A stretch of 64,000 nucleotides of DNA from a virus, in IMG/VR virus record IMGVR_UViG_3300044699_000063, positions 1 through 64,000 of that record. One strand, written 5' to 3'. The translations under genes and the position numbers were made by a program. This document shows, one piece after another, positions 34,401 to 43,872 of this stretch. Within the stretch, counting starts at the first letter, position 1; the number at the start of each line of letters is the position of its first letter. The notes under the pieces are model-generated. The model was not told the DNA's origin. It saw only the letters and a program-made list of their open reading frames with translations, and did not search any database.

Positions 34401-37400
34401 CGACAAGGAAGCTGGCAAACAGCCCACCCCGAGCGACTGCTTCAGGCCATTGGCCTTGCTGACGACATCCTGCTGCGTCCTGATGAACTGTTGGTAGCCG
34501 TTGATCCCTTCCTTCACGTTCCCGGTGAGAACCTGGAAGGTCGCCTTCGACCCAGCAGCGAGAGGCTGGAAGAAGCTGGTGCGAATCCTGTTGAACAGCA
34601 CCACACCGAACGCCGCCCCGATCAGCGCGACGACCGAACCAAGTGGGCCGGAGATCGCCACCTTCAAGAACCCGACCGCTGCCAGCGCGACGGCTCCGGC
34701 AGCCGCCTTGAAGGCCAGAGGGACAGCGATCTTCAGCACGTCGGAGATGACGCGGGCGATGTCGTCGATGCGACCCTGCAAGCCCTTAGCGAAGCCGATG
34801 ACGAAGTTGACGGCAATGTCCGCTGCCACGGCGACCACTCCGGCGGCGGCGGCGAGGATCGCCTTCAACACCGGTTCGGAGAAGATGGTCGTCAGGCCGG
34901 AGCCGAGTTTGCGGGCAGCGAACCCGATGCCCTTGAAGATCGTGAGGCCGATCTCCTTGTAGTCGATGTTGCGGAAGGCTTCGAGCAGGGCCGCACCGAT
35001 GTTGCGCCCGAGTGCCGTGATCGTGCCGAGCGCGTCACTGAAGTTGCCGGTGAACAGCTGGCTGGCGGAGCGACCGACAGCACCGACGACGCGGGCAAGG
35101 TCCTGGAAGAACCCAATGACTCCGGAAGCTTGCGCCCCGCTGGCGAGTCCGGTGAACCCCTCCGTCAATCCGTCGAACAGCGTCTTGACGGTAGGGCCGA
35201 TGCGGAACAGGAACTCGGACACGACCAACTGGCCACCGAAATGATCAGCCGCCCGATCCGAGTGAACACCGGCACGACGTCGGTGATGAAGAACTGGGCG
35301 AAGCGCTGCACGGCAGGCAGGAGGGTGTCGATGATAAAGCTCCGCGCCGTCTCCAACGCTGGGATCAACTGATTGTTGATGGCCCGACCGACAGCGTCGA
35401 ACACGACATTGGTGCGCCGCGCGGCTGGCGCGCGGTTGTCCGCCAAGGTTTCGCGCTGGGCGTCATTGAGACCGCCCCGGGCTTCTTGCCGCCACTGCCG
35501 AACAGTGACTTGCGGAGCCGGTCGAGCGGACCGAGGACGGTCGTCGAGATGAACCCGACGAGGTTCGACAGCGACTCCTTGAACTCATCCGACTTTCTGG
35601 ATGCCGATCCCGATCGCCCCGCCGATCGCGAGGACCCCGAGCGCAGCCAGCTGCGCTGGGCTGGCCATCCCGATGAGCGTCGACTTCAGGAGACCGAGCA
35701 CCTCGACCCCGCCCTTGGCGGCAAGGATCGCACCGAGCGCCACAGCCATCCCGGCGAGTGCTGCTCTAATGGTGGAGTACACGCCCTGCCCTTGCAGAAG
35801 GTTGGACGTCAAGGTGGCGAACTGGTTGATGACCCTGCCGAGCGGCTTGTCGATCTTCTCGATCAGCAGGATGCCTGCCGTCTCAATCACTGAGTTGAAG
35901 TTGTCGAACGCCGCCCTCATGCCCTGGTTGACGGCCTTGCCGAGCAACTCCGATGTACCGGCGGCGTTGCGGATCGTCTCGGTGAAACCGGTCAGCTGTT
36001 CGTCGGTCTGGCCGATGAAGATCGAGGCGGCACGGAAGGCGTCGGTGCCGAAAATCTTCTTCAGGAAGTCCAGCTTCGCTTCCTGGCTGAAGTCCTTCAG
36101 CGACTCGCGCAGGTTCTTGATGATGTCGATGAACGGCAGCACCTTGCCTGCCGCATCGAAGAACAGCCCTCCGACCTCGCCGCCGGTCTTACCGATGATC
36201 GTGCCGAGCGACGCGATGGCCTTCTGTGCCTGGGTCGACGAGCCGGTGAGTGCGAGCAGGAACGTCTTCAGCGAGGTGCCAGCGTCCGAACCGCGCAGGC
36301 CGTTCTTGGCGAGGATGTCGAGGGCGATGTTCATGTCCTCGAACGCGCCCTGCCCGCCGCGGATCGCGGTGAAGAACTGGCTGAACACGGCACCGGCCTG
36401 CTGGATTCCCTGCGACAGTTCGGTGAACGACTGCCCGCCGCCCGACACAAGCGACCGCTGCGCGATGTCGACGATGCGGACGGCCTTGTCGGCGTCGATC
36501 CTGAACGAGTTGATCGCTGACCCCGTGAACTGCGCAGCCTCGCCGAAGTCGAGCATGTTGTTGCGCGCCAACAGCAGTGTGCCCTTCGCCGCGCCGATGG
36601 CCTGATCGACGGTGAACCCCGCCTGCACGAGACGGGTCAGGGATTCGGTGGCGTCCGCGGCAGACACGCCTGGCAGTGAAAGGTCGTTACCGAGGGCGAT
36701 GGCTGTCTTGCGAAGTTGTTCCAATTGAGCGGTGGTGGCCCCGGTCAGCGCTCCGAGCCGTCGGAAGTTCGCCAGGAAGTCTTGGGCCGAGCTGAAGATG
36801 GCGCGCAGCGACAGCGCTCCACCGCCGATGAGGGCGATGTTGCGAAGCGAAGCCCCGATGGGGGAGATGCCGCGCGCCGCGCCGAGCACACCCGTCTGCG
36901 TCCGTTGGGACAGGAGCGCCTGCGTCGATGAACGCTGGGTTCGAGCGATCTTCTCCTCGAACCGTCTGACTTCCAGCTGGCGGCGCGACAACGTCTCGCG
37001 CAGCTGGCGTTCCTCGCGCTTGTCCGAGGAGACCTGTTCAGTGATGATCCGGTTGTTGTGGTTGCGCCGGGCATCTCTGATCTTCGTCAACCCCGCCTGG
37101 GTGAGTTGCAAGGTCAGAGCGTTGAACCGCTGCAACCGCAGGGTGCGGCGCTTCTCGTCCTGCTGCGCTGAGGCGACGTCGAGCTGGCGTTGACGCTTGG
37201 CGTTCTCGATCGCCGTACGCGCCGCGATCTCCTGCTGGGTCCGCTCGTTGATGAGTGAGTTGACGGCGCTCCGTCCCGCCACCTCCTCGCGGCGGACCGG
37301 GATCGTCGACTGCGTGCGGGCGAGGGAGATGCGCCGTTGTTCGACACGCTTCTCTTCGCGCTCCGTCTTGTCCAGCGACAACCGCAGTTGGTCGTTGGCC

Positions 37401-37888
37401 GTCTTCAGTTTGGCCGTCGCCTCCGTCGCCTTCGCCGTGGCGGAGGCCAACCTGGCGGGGGCTTCGATTTCAGCCCTCTTGATCGTCGCCTGGTTCGTTG
37501 ACCTCGTGCGCTTCGTCGCTTCCTTCTCGACGATGCTGATGGCCTGATTGACCTGACGCTGGAGTTCAACCTGCCCCTTCGTCAGACGCGTCTTGGCGGC
37601 GAGGATCGCCTTGTCGCCGAGCGCCTCGCCCATCTGGGTCCCGGCCTTGCCGAACTCCTTGACGAGCGACTCGGAGAAGTTCCGCACGACGCTGCGCAGC
37701 TTCGGGTTGGCGCGCGACGACAGGTCCTGGGAGATCGCCTTAATCAGCGCCTTGTCGATCCCGGCGCGCCCCATCGCCTTCTCGAACTCCTTGGCGAGCA
37801 CGGAAGCGATCTCGTTGGACAACCCACCGAGCGCTTCGACGGCAATACCGGCGTCGATCGTTACTCGACCGTCAGCCTCTGTCGCCAC
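31429..37888 (-). CDS. Tape measure protein, about 2150 aa, frame-broken in 31.7-35.5 kb
   Basis: Sets tail length and is ejected with DNA. From ATG at 37888 the first 767 residues are intact: a long coiled coil (about 140-330), then a TP901-type core (SAQDFLANFRRLGALTGA, TRLVQAGFTVDQAIGAAKG, ELSQGIQQAGAVF). Further pieces are hydrophobic (AAAAGVVAVAADIAVNFVIG), and the C-terminus has AEGGIFAKAQVA, LGIHSPSTVFEKFGKDI and a last helix ending at 31429. About ten breaks. By the usual 0.15 nm per residue rule, the tail would be near 300 nm. Confidence 0.8.
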
Positions 37889-37894
37889 GAAACG

Positions 37895-38390
37895 TCAGGT
37901 TACAGAGTCGGAACCACCAGGTGGTGCCTGTCTTTGGCGACGGGGACGGCGTTTGAGCGTTCCGCCCATCTCCCGGAAGGTCTCCATCGCCCTCGGTGAG
38001 ACCTTCATCGCCTGGCCATCGAACGATCCGACGGTCACGCTGCGGCGGTGCTGTTCGTCGCGCTTTGGGGCCGGAGGCCGGTACAGCTTCGACAACGGAT
38101 CGGTTCCGCCGACGACGTTGACGTAGTCGTATCCGGCATCAGGGCTGGCAGATGCCCGTCCGGGTGACTCGTCCATGTCCGGCAACGAGCCGGTGTCGAG
38201 GAAGGTGCGGACCATCTGACGCGCCTGCGCGTCATCGCCCTGGTGGATCAGATAGGCGTAGGCGATGTCGAGTTGGTTGCGGACCGGCTCATCTTCGAGG
38301 CGCTTCCCCGTCTGGAACAGGTAGGCCCCTCGGACCTCTGCGAGAGACCCCGCTAGCTCTCCAAGGAGCCGTCGGAGTCGGGCGTAGGGT
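37895..38390 (-). CDS. Tail assembly chaperone, frameshift (GT-type) extension
   Basis: This -1 frame overlaps the end of the first chaperone gene, has no good start near its beginning, and is open to 37895: RLLGELAGSLAEVRGAYLFQ, EPVRNQLDIAYAYLIHQGDD, then a basic tail (KRRPRRQRQAPPGG). This is the standard layout of siphovirus tail chaperones, where a small fraction of ribosomes slip to make a fusion. The exact slip site is not clear; GC-rich runs near 38386-38395 are candidates. Confidence 0.6.
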
Positions 38391-38688
38391 GCCCGGTCGG
38401 CGTCTCCACCATCGCCGTGATGATCTTGTTGAGCAGCCCGTCACCCATCTGCTTGCGCCCGGACATCCATGCGTCGAGCGCACGCCAGTCCTCCGGATGG
38501 CAGAAGGCTTGGATCAGCGCGATCGGGTCCTGGTTCATCTTCAGGATGCCCCACTGGTGAGGTTCGGAACGCACCCTGATCTTCACCGGCACCTCCCCAT
38601 TGGGGAAGGTGATCGTGTGTGACACCTTGATCTCTTCCGGTTCGTCGGAGATGTCCAGGTTGATGTTTGTGATCTGGTCGACCGTCAT
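38353..38688 (-). CDS. Tail assembly chaperone (G-type), 111 aa
   Basis: ATG at 38688. Acidic start (MTVDQITNINLDISDEPEEI), EPHQWGILKMNQDPIALIQ, then HPEDWRALDAWMSGRKQMGD. Located immediately upstream of the tape measure with a -1 overlapping extension ORF. Binds the tape measure during tail assembly. Confidence 0.65.
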   Translation of the reverse strand: MTVDQITNINLDISDEPEEIKVSHTITFPNGEVPVKIRVRSEPHQWGILKMNQDPIALIQAFCHPEDWRALDAWMSGRKQMGDGLLNKIITAMVETPTGHPTPDSDGSLES

Positions 38689-38698
38689 GTCGCCGACT

Positions 38699-39217
38699 CT
38701 ACCCGCCCAGGTGAAGACGCACGAGGACCTTGATCTGGTCGATGTCGTGCTTGTGCTCCTCGGTGGCGCGTTCCAAGAACTTGTACGCCCGGTTCCCGGG
38801 GTGATTGACGCTGTCGGTGACGATGAACGGGATGCCGTGGACGGCGTACTGACCGCCGCCCTGCGATGTTGTGGCGCGGGGGAACGCGAGACGCCCAGTG
38901 ATCTCGTGTTCCGGCGTGCCCTTCTCGATGAACTTGAAGGCCGGGGAGGTGTTGAGCAGCACGACACGCACGCGCCCTCCGGACAGATCGGGGGCACCGA
39001 CCCTGAAGGATTCGATCATGTGCCCCCTGCCGCGAGACGCGTTGCGGCGCGATTCGGGGCGGTCGTTCTCCAGCTCGTCAGCCATCATGTCTTGCGCCGT
39101 CTCGACGATTCGTTCCCCCACCTGACGTACAACCGGGCCGAGCTGGCGACGTGCCGCGCGGTCGATCCCCTGCACGGCCGCAGCCGGGATGTCGAAGCGG
39201 ACGCGGAAGCTAGTCAT
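38699..39217 (-). CDS. HK97 gp10-like neck/tail completion protein, 172 aa
   Basis: ATG at 39217 in an ATGA overlap. Features of the HK97_gp10 family: RRQLGPVVRQVGERIVETAQ, RGHMIESFRV, AFKFIEKGTPEHEI, then a C-terminal RAYKFLERATEEHKHDI. Usually located between connector and tail tube genes. Confidence 0.6.
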   Translation of the reverse strand: MTSFRVRFDIPAAAVQGIDRAARRQLGPVVRQVGERIVETAQDMMADELENDRPESRRNASRGRGHMIESFRVGAPDLSGGRVRVVLLNTSPAFKFIEKGTPEHEITGRLAFPRATTSQGGGQYAVHGIPFIVTDSVNHPGNRAYKFLERATEEHKHDIDQIKVLVRLHLGG

Positions 39218-39783
39218 CGCAGGTCGAAGGTGATGGTCGTGCGCCACCCCGCGCACTGGCCGCGCGGACCTACTGGCACGAAGTCCGACAGCCGCCAGTT
39301 GTTCGCTCGCGTCCGCAGATCACACAGCGCGTCGCAGGTCGGAGCTTCCGTCTCAGAGAGCAAGGCGTTGAACAGCGTCACCCCGACCGAATACAGCCAG
39401 CGGTTCGCGGCCTCCTGCTCGTCGGGGGTCGGGACGTAGAACTGCCCGTTGCCCAAGTCTTCGACGGCGGGGTAGATGGCGAACACCGCTTCGAAGCGCA
39501 TCCGGACTTCCAAGAACCGTGACAGGCAGTTGCGCGGCCCGGTGTACCGCGGGGTGAATCGTTCGATCAGCACGGAGACCTGGTTGCAGAGGTCATCCGG
39601 TTGACCTTCTGCGGCGAACGCGACGAACGCCTTCAGTTCCGAGCAGTCGTTCGGACCTTCAGCCCAGAAGCCCGACAGCGCTGTGACCGCCGTCTGCACG
39701 AAGCAGTCGGCGATGCGGAACGCTTCATCGGAACAGCCGTCAGGAAGCGCAATCTCCCCGCACGGACCTGGGATGAGGCTCAT
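39214..39783 (-). CDS. Head-tail connector or tail terminator candidate, 189 aa
   Basis: ATG at 39783. Unusually Cys-rich (at least eight Cys) alpha/beta protein: DEAFRIADCFVQTAVTALSG, DDLCNQVSVLIERFTPRYTG, EEAANRWLYSVGVTL-like helix. Length and position fit a tail terminator or completion protein; identity is inferred from context. Confidence 0.4.
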   Translation of the reverse strand: MSLIPGPCGEIALPDGCSDEAFRIADCFVQTAVTALSGFWAEGPNDCSELKAFVAFAAEGQPDDLCNQVSVLIERFTPRYTGPRNCLSRFLEVRMRFEAVFAIYPAVEDLGNGQFYVPTPDEQEAANRWLYSVGVTLFNALLSETEAPTCDALCDLRTRANNWRLSDFVPVGPRGQCAGWRTTITFDLR

Positions 39784-39832
39784 GCGGGGAGACTACTGAC
39801 TCCGCCTGCTTGGTACTGAGAGGGGGTTGCGG

Positions 39833-40537
39833 TCAGCTGTTCGGGTCGACGTAGCCGCACGTCTCTGTCGGCAGATCGTCCGAGAACACCGCGGCGTACG
39901 GTGCCGACGCCGGGATGCCGCCTTCGGCTTCCCAGTCGTTGTTCGGTCCGTCGGCCCAGTTCGGGTTGGCCAGGCCGAAGCCCGCGAGATTGAGAAGGAT
40001 GCCATCCGTGTTGTCGTCGAACGTCAGGTCGCCGAAGCGCCACTGGTTGAACGGGAAGGCGTGGCGGATGTACGTCGGCGCATCCGACTCGGACGAGGCG
40101 CAGAAACCGCCAGCGCCGAAGGCTGCCTTCGTGTACGTCTCGGTCGACACGCCTGTCGGACAGGAGGCGTCGATGCCGGGCATCGCGAAGCCGATGGCAT
40201 CGCCGTCCCACGTTCCGCCGGTCTTGCCGACCTGCAACTCAGACGAGGTGACCAGCTCGACCAGCTCCATGTCCCAGGTGATGAGCTGTGCCGTGAGGTC
40301 GATCTGCTTGAACTTGTCGCAGTCACGGACGTACCAGCAACGCACGCCATTGGCGGCGCGCCGTCCGAACTCCTGGCCGTCGTCGTACTGCGGGCTGGCC
40401 GTCATCTGGGCGAAGCAAGCCGAACGCACCTGGTCATCAGCGCCAGTCAACGGGGTGCAATCCGTATCGAGTCGCGTGAAGACGAGCATCTGAGGCTGAA
40501 GCTGTCCGATGCACAGCCCATTGAGGGTCGAGGCCAT
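39833..40537 (-). CDS. Major tail tube protein candidate, 234 aa
   Basis: ATG at 40537 with AGGAGGAAC upstream, chosen over an ORF extension to 40618. Beta-rich: LNGLCIGQLQPQMLVFTRLD, IDLTAQLITWDMELVELVTS, FPFNQWRFGDLTFDDNTDG. It has its own promoter and operator-like repeat, as expected for a highly expressed structural gene. No direct family match seen. Confidence 0.45.
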   Translation of the reverse strand: MASTLNGLCIGQLQPQMLVFTRLDTDCTPLTGADDQVRSACFAQMTASPQYDDGQEFGRRAANGVRCWYVRDCDKFKQIDLTAQLITWDMELVELVTSSELQVGKTGGTWDGDAIGFAMPGIDASCPTGVSTETYTKAAFGAGGFCASSESDAPTYIRHAFPFNQWRFGDLTFDDNTDGILLNLAGFGLANPNWADGPNNDWEAEGGIPASAPYAAVFSDDLPTETCGYVDPNS

Positions 40538-40564
40538 CGTGTTCCTCCTGGTAGGTGGCCCTGC

Positions 40565-40608
40565 GGCCGTTCGCGCTGAACGTACAAACGGCCTTCTCTG
40601 CATGTCAA
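40565..40608 (-). promoter_or_regulatory. Promoter with operator-like inverted repeat for the tail tube gene
   Basis: Reading left: -35 TTGACA (40608-40603), 18 bases, -10 TACGTT (40584-40579). A perfect inverted repeat GGCCGTT/AACGGCC (40565-40571 and 40587-40593) brackets the -10 box and start point, so it could be a repressor site or a leader hairpin. Confidence 0.5.
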
Positions 40609-40668
40609 GCTGTGCCAAGCAACATTGTGAGCAGCAAGCCGATTCGACAGGCGGTCTAACCTGGGGCT

Positions 40669-40974
40669 ATGGCAGACGCGGCACCACAGATCATCCCGGG
40701 GGCCGTACGCACGGCAACCCCCATCATCGTCGGGCAGGCGGTGGCACAGGCGGCAGAGTGGGGTTTCGACATCGACCCGAAGAACAAGGCTCTCAACGTC
40801 TTGGCCTTCGTGGCAGCGATCGTGTGGTATGCCGTGTTGCGTTGGCGTGAGACGACAGGAGCGACATGGGCGACGAGGCTGCTCGGTGCTGGTACTGCTT
40901 CCAAGCCCCACTTCAGCGAGAAGCAGCCACGCAAGCCACGCGCCCGCAAGCGTGCCAAGCCCAAGGATGAGTGA
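40669..40974 (+). CDS. Holin-like membrane protein, 101 aa
   Basis: ATG at 40669. PGAVRTATPIIVGQAVAQAA may be a first hydrophobic helix, then GFDIDPKNKALNVLAFVAAI and WYAVLRWRE a second, with a Lys/Arg-rich tail of 30 residues. This layout matches many actinophage holins. It lies on + inside the - strand virion operon. Confidence 0.5.
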   Translation: MADAAPQIIPGAVRTATPIIVGQAVAQAAEWGFDIDPKNKALNVLAFVAAIVWYAVLRWRETTGATWATRLLGAGTASKPHFSEKQPRKPRARKRAKPKDE

Positions 40975-41708
40975 TGTCTGACGAAGACCCGGTAGACGGC
41001 GGGCTGTTGTGGGCCTGCACCCAGTTCGCCGACGTCGAAGACTTCGCGCGCTGCGACTGTGACTGCTCCATCGACCTCGATGACGAGACGCACGTCGCCC
41101 TGCTCGACATCTTCCTCAAAGCCGCATCGGACCAGCTCTGCCTGCTGTCGGGCCACGAGATCAACGGCGGCTGCGAGTCGACCGAGACGTTCTGCCGGAG
41201 CTACTGCTCATGTGGGTCCACCTGCACCTGCGGCTGGGACACGATCCTGCTTGGTGCGATCCCGGTGATCTCGGTGTCAGATGTCGCGTTCGAGGACTAC
41301 GTCTTCGACCCGGACGATTTCGTCATCGTCGATGACGTGGGTATCGCCTGGGCTTCCGGCGTCGACCACCGCTGGCCAGGCGCGAAGAACGTCGAGATCA
41401 CCTACCGATGGGGTCACGTCGTCGACGAGATCACCAAGCAGGCGACGATCGAGCTGGCGTGCGCCGCGATCCGCAGCTGCCTGTCGGATAAGCGCAACAC
41501 CGTCACGGCCGACTCTGTGAATCGTCAAGGTATCTCGTTCGGTCGTCGAGCGACCTCAACGACCGCGTCGATCGCCGAACGCGCCGCCGCCGACTTCCCC
41601 TGGATGTCGCGGTTTCTGGCGACGTACAACCCGACGCGAGCGATCCGCGGCCCTGTGATCTGGTCCCCCGACCAGGACCAGGGTCACTTCGTCCGCGCGC
41701 TCAGCTAG
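40974..41708 (+). CDS. Head-to-tail adaptor-like protein, Cys-rich, 244 aa
   Basis: ATG at 40974 (TGATG overlap; GTG 40971 alternative). ETHVALLDIFLKAASDQLC resembles the N-terminal helix of head-tail connectors; later VEITYRWGHVVDEITKQATI, ELACAAIRSCL, and an RRATSTTASIAERAAADFP end. Twelve Cys cluster in residues 15-85 (CSCGSTCTCGW). Its stop shares CTAG with the convergent gene at 41705. Confidence 0.5.
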   Translation: MSDEDPVDGGLLWACTQFADVEDFARCDCDCSIDLDDETHVALLDIFLKAASDQLCLLSGHEINGGCESTETFCRSYCSCGSTCTCGWDTILLGAIPVISVSDVAFEDYVFDPDDFVIVDDVGIAWASGVDHRWPGAKNVEITYRWGHVVDEITKQATIELACAAIRSCLSDKRNTVTADSVNRQGISFGRRATSTTASIAERAAADFPWMSRFLATYNPTRAIRGPVIWSPDQDQGHFVRALS

Positions 41709-42077
41709 ACGTCGGAGGGATCGGCGGGGGGACCGCAGTCGGCGTACGTCTTCGGGACGGTCGCCAGGAACGATCCTGCGCGGATGTCGTCCGCCCACTT
41801 TTGGGCGAACAGCTTCAACTCTGGGTTCGTCGCGATCGCGGCCAACCCTTCCCATCGTGCGGCGTCCTGCTCGAATTGGGAAGCGCAGCGCGTCGGAGAC
41901 GGGAACGTCTTTGATGCACGAGTCGAAGTTCGCCTTGTCGACCACGTACTGCGATTGGCGCGTCGCCATGTCGCGTGCGATCGACTCTCTGGCGAGAGCG
42001 TCACGTTGCTCGTGGTCGTAGCGAGTGAGAAGGCCATAGATGGCCGTGAAGACGACGGCGAGTATCGTTCGTTGCAC
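41705..42077 (-). CDS. Single-pass membrane protein, spanin-like topology, one frame break
   Basis: GTG at 42077 with GGGGAGG upstream. MQRTILAVVFTAIYGLLTRY is one membrane segment followed by a charged helix (DHEQRDALARESIARDMATR). After a break near 41885 it continues ARWEGLAAIATNPELKLFAQ to a stop at 41705. One N-terminal anchor plus an outward helix resembles an i-spanin; lysis role is inference. Confidence 0.4.
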
Positions 42078-42351
42078 CCAAATCCTCCCCTTCGTCGCTG
42101 TTATCGGAGTATTCCTCCAGCTTTGAAATCTGTCGGGCGAACCCCTTGCCCATTCTCCGAGCCTTGTCACCGGTCGCATCTGCGGTTCCCTTCCATCCGA
42201 AGGTTGCGGTCAGCCAGATGGCGACGAGACCGAGCGTGTACGGGCCGATCGTCGCTGGCTTGGCGAAGACGAGAAAGAAGGTTACGACAACGGCAACGAG
42301 GAGTGAAACACGTCGAAACAGGCGCGTGTCGCTTCCCCGTCTCCTGGTCAT
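42001..42351 (-). CDS. Two-segment membrane protein, about 116 aa
   Basis: ATG at 42351 with GGAGG upstream. Basic start (MTRRRGSDTRLFRR), segments VSLLVAVVVTFFLVFAK and IGPYTLGLVAIWLTATFGW, then a charged tail. Overlaps the next gene's start. Holin-like topology; the last 25 residues may be out of frame. Confidence 0.45.
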   Translation of the reverse strand: MTRRRGSDTRLFRRVSLLVAVVVTFFLVFAKPATIGPYTLGLVAIWLTATFGWKGTADATGDKARRMGKGFARQISKLEEYSDNSDEGEDLGATNDTRRRLHGHLWPSHSLRPRAT

Positions 42352-42413
42352 CGCAAACCTCCGACCCGGAAAATACAAGCCTTCGGCAAGCGATGTCGAC
42401 TGAGGACCCTGCG

Positions 42414-43872
42414 TCATCGAAGTTCACTGTAAGTGGCAGCCTTACCCCACGTCACGTTCAGTGCTGTCGAATCTCGATTCCCCACCCACGGTGATTGACG
42501 GTGGACTGGCCCGACGAGCGCTACGACCTGCGAGTCGAGCAGGGAGACCGCGTCGACGATCGTGCGCAACGCCGTCTGGAGTTGCTCGATGTCGTCGTCG
42601 AGGCCCAGCTGATCGGTGATCGTGCGGGTCAATCCCGAGCACGGTCGACACCGAATCGACGAGGCCGATGACGTCGGTCGCCGACCGCGCTGACGCTGCA
42701 ACACGGTTGGCGGTGTCGACGAGACCGAGAGCGTCGACCTGTGTCCGCACCATGTCGAGGACGCGGGATGCCGAGTCGGACAGTCCGAGCGTGTCGGTGA
42801 TGGTGATGAGCGTGAACGTGAGCGACGACACCGCATCCGTGAGACCGAGCGCGTCGGTGACGGAGCGTGGGTAGTTCGCCGTTCTCGTTGCCGTGTCGGT
42901 GAGACCGAGCGCGTCGGTCTGCGTTCTGACCGCGGCGGTGATCCGGCTGGCGGAGTCGAGCATCCCGAGCGCGTCGGTGATCAAGCACCGAGATGCCGGT
43001 GACGATTGAGATCGAATCGGTGAGGACCGAGGTTGTCGGTGATCGAGACCGCTGCTCCGACGTTCGCCGTCGAACTGTCCAGCAGACCGAGGTTGTCGGT
43101 CTGCGTTCGCGCCGCGGCGCTCACCTGAGATGTCGAGTCCAGCAGGCCGAGGTTGTCGGTGATCAACGCGACGAGACGCGAGGACCGCGGTGAGACTGTC
43201 CGTCAGCCCTTCGTTGTCGGTCTGGCTGCGGACGTAGCTCGCCACCTGAGACGCGGCGTCGAGGAGACCTTCGTTGTCCGTCTGCGTGCGGAGGTAGGCG
43301 ACGATCCGTGAGGCGTCGTCCAGCAAGGCCTTCGTTGTCGGTCTGCGTCCGTTGATACGCGGCGGTCCACGAGAGGGAGTCAGCCAGACCGAGATTGTCG
43401 GTGAGCGTCACCGTGATCGTCACGAGCGCGGAGATGGAGTCGACGAGTCCGAGGTTGTCCGTCTGCGATCGCGCGTATGCGGCTGCGGTCGACAGGGCAT
43501 CCAACAGGCCGAGGTTGTCGGTTTGGGTCCGCGAGTACGCCGTAACCCATGAGATCGAGTCGAGCAGACCGATGTTGTCGGTGATCGTGCGGAACTCGCC
43601 CGCCACCTGAGATGTCGAGTCGAGCATCCGAGCGCGTCGGTCAACGTGCGGGCGAGAGCCTTCGCGTTGGAGTCGACGAGTCCGAGCGCGTCGGTCTGCG
43701 AACGCACTGCGGCCGTCAACCTGAGAAGTGGAGTCGAGTAGGCCCATTGTTGTCGGTGATCTCGCGGGTGTGGTCGGTCGGACCGCTCGGCCGCGTTGTC
43801 AGGGTCATCCCACGCGATGTTGATGTCATCGAAGACCGTGGCTTCGATGTCGAGGTCATAGAGGCCAGCCAT
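42414..43872 (-). CDS. Tail protein with about 20 tandem 20-residue repeats, frame-broken
   Basis: ATG at 43872 gives an N-terminal head of 45 residues (MAGLYDLDIEATVFDDIN...). Then a repeat of consensus TDNLGLLDSxSxVxxxxRTQ runs for about 20-21 copies to roughly 42520, followed by about 40 unique residues (PWVGNRDSTALNVTWGK). The DNA period is 60 bases, seen as GTCGGT cores every 60 bases. Early copies use TDNLGL, later ones TDALGL, showing two sub-families. Five or six frame breaks. Probably a fibrous virion shaft or surface protein. Confidence 0.6.
42510..43760. repeat. 60-bp tandem repeat array inside the tail protein gene
   Basis: About 20 imperfect copies spaced 60 bases apart, each with a TTGTCGGT or GCGTCGGT core on the + strand (encoding ACCGAC on the coding strand). 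Copies differ mainly at third codon positions and in the variable half of the repeat. The repetitive DNA coincides with a dense cluster of frame breaks. Confidence 0.7.

Noticed and set aside
35601-36605. 334-residue + strand ORF
   Set aside because: Antisense to the intact tape measure; Ser/Ala/Pro/Arg composition and no RBS.
42510-43760. Possible CRISPR array from regular 60-bp repeats
   Set aside because: The repeats are imperfect, vary by codon position, and encode a continuous 20-residue protein repeat; there are no constant repeats with unique spacers and no cas genes.
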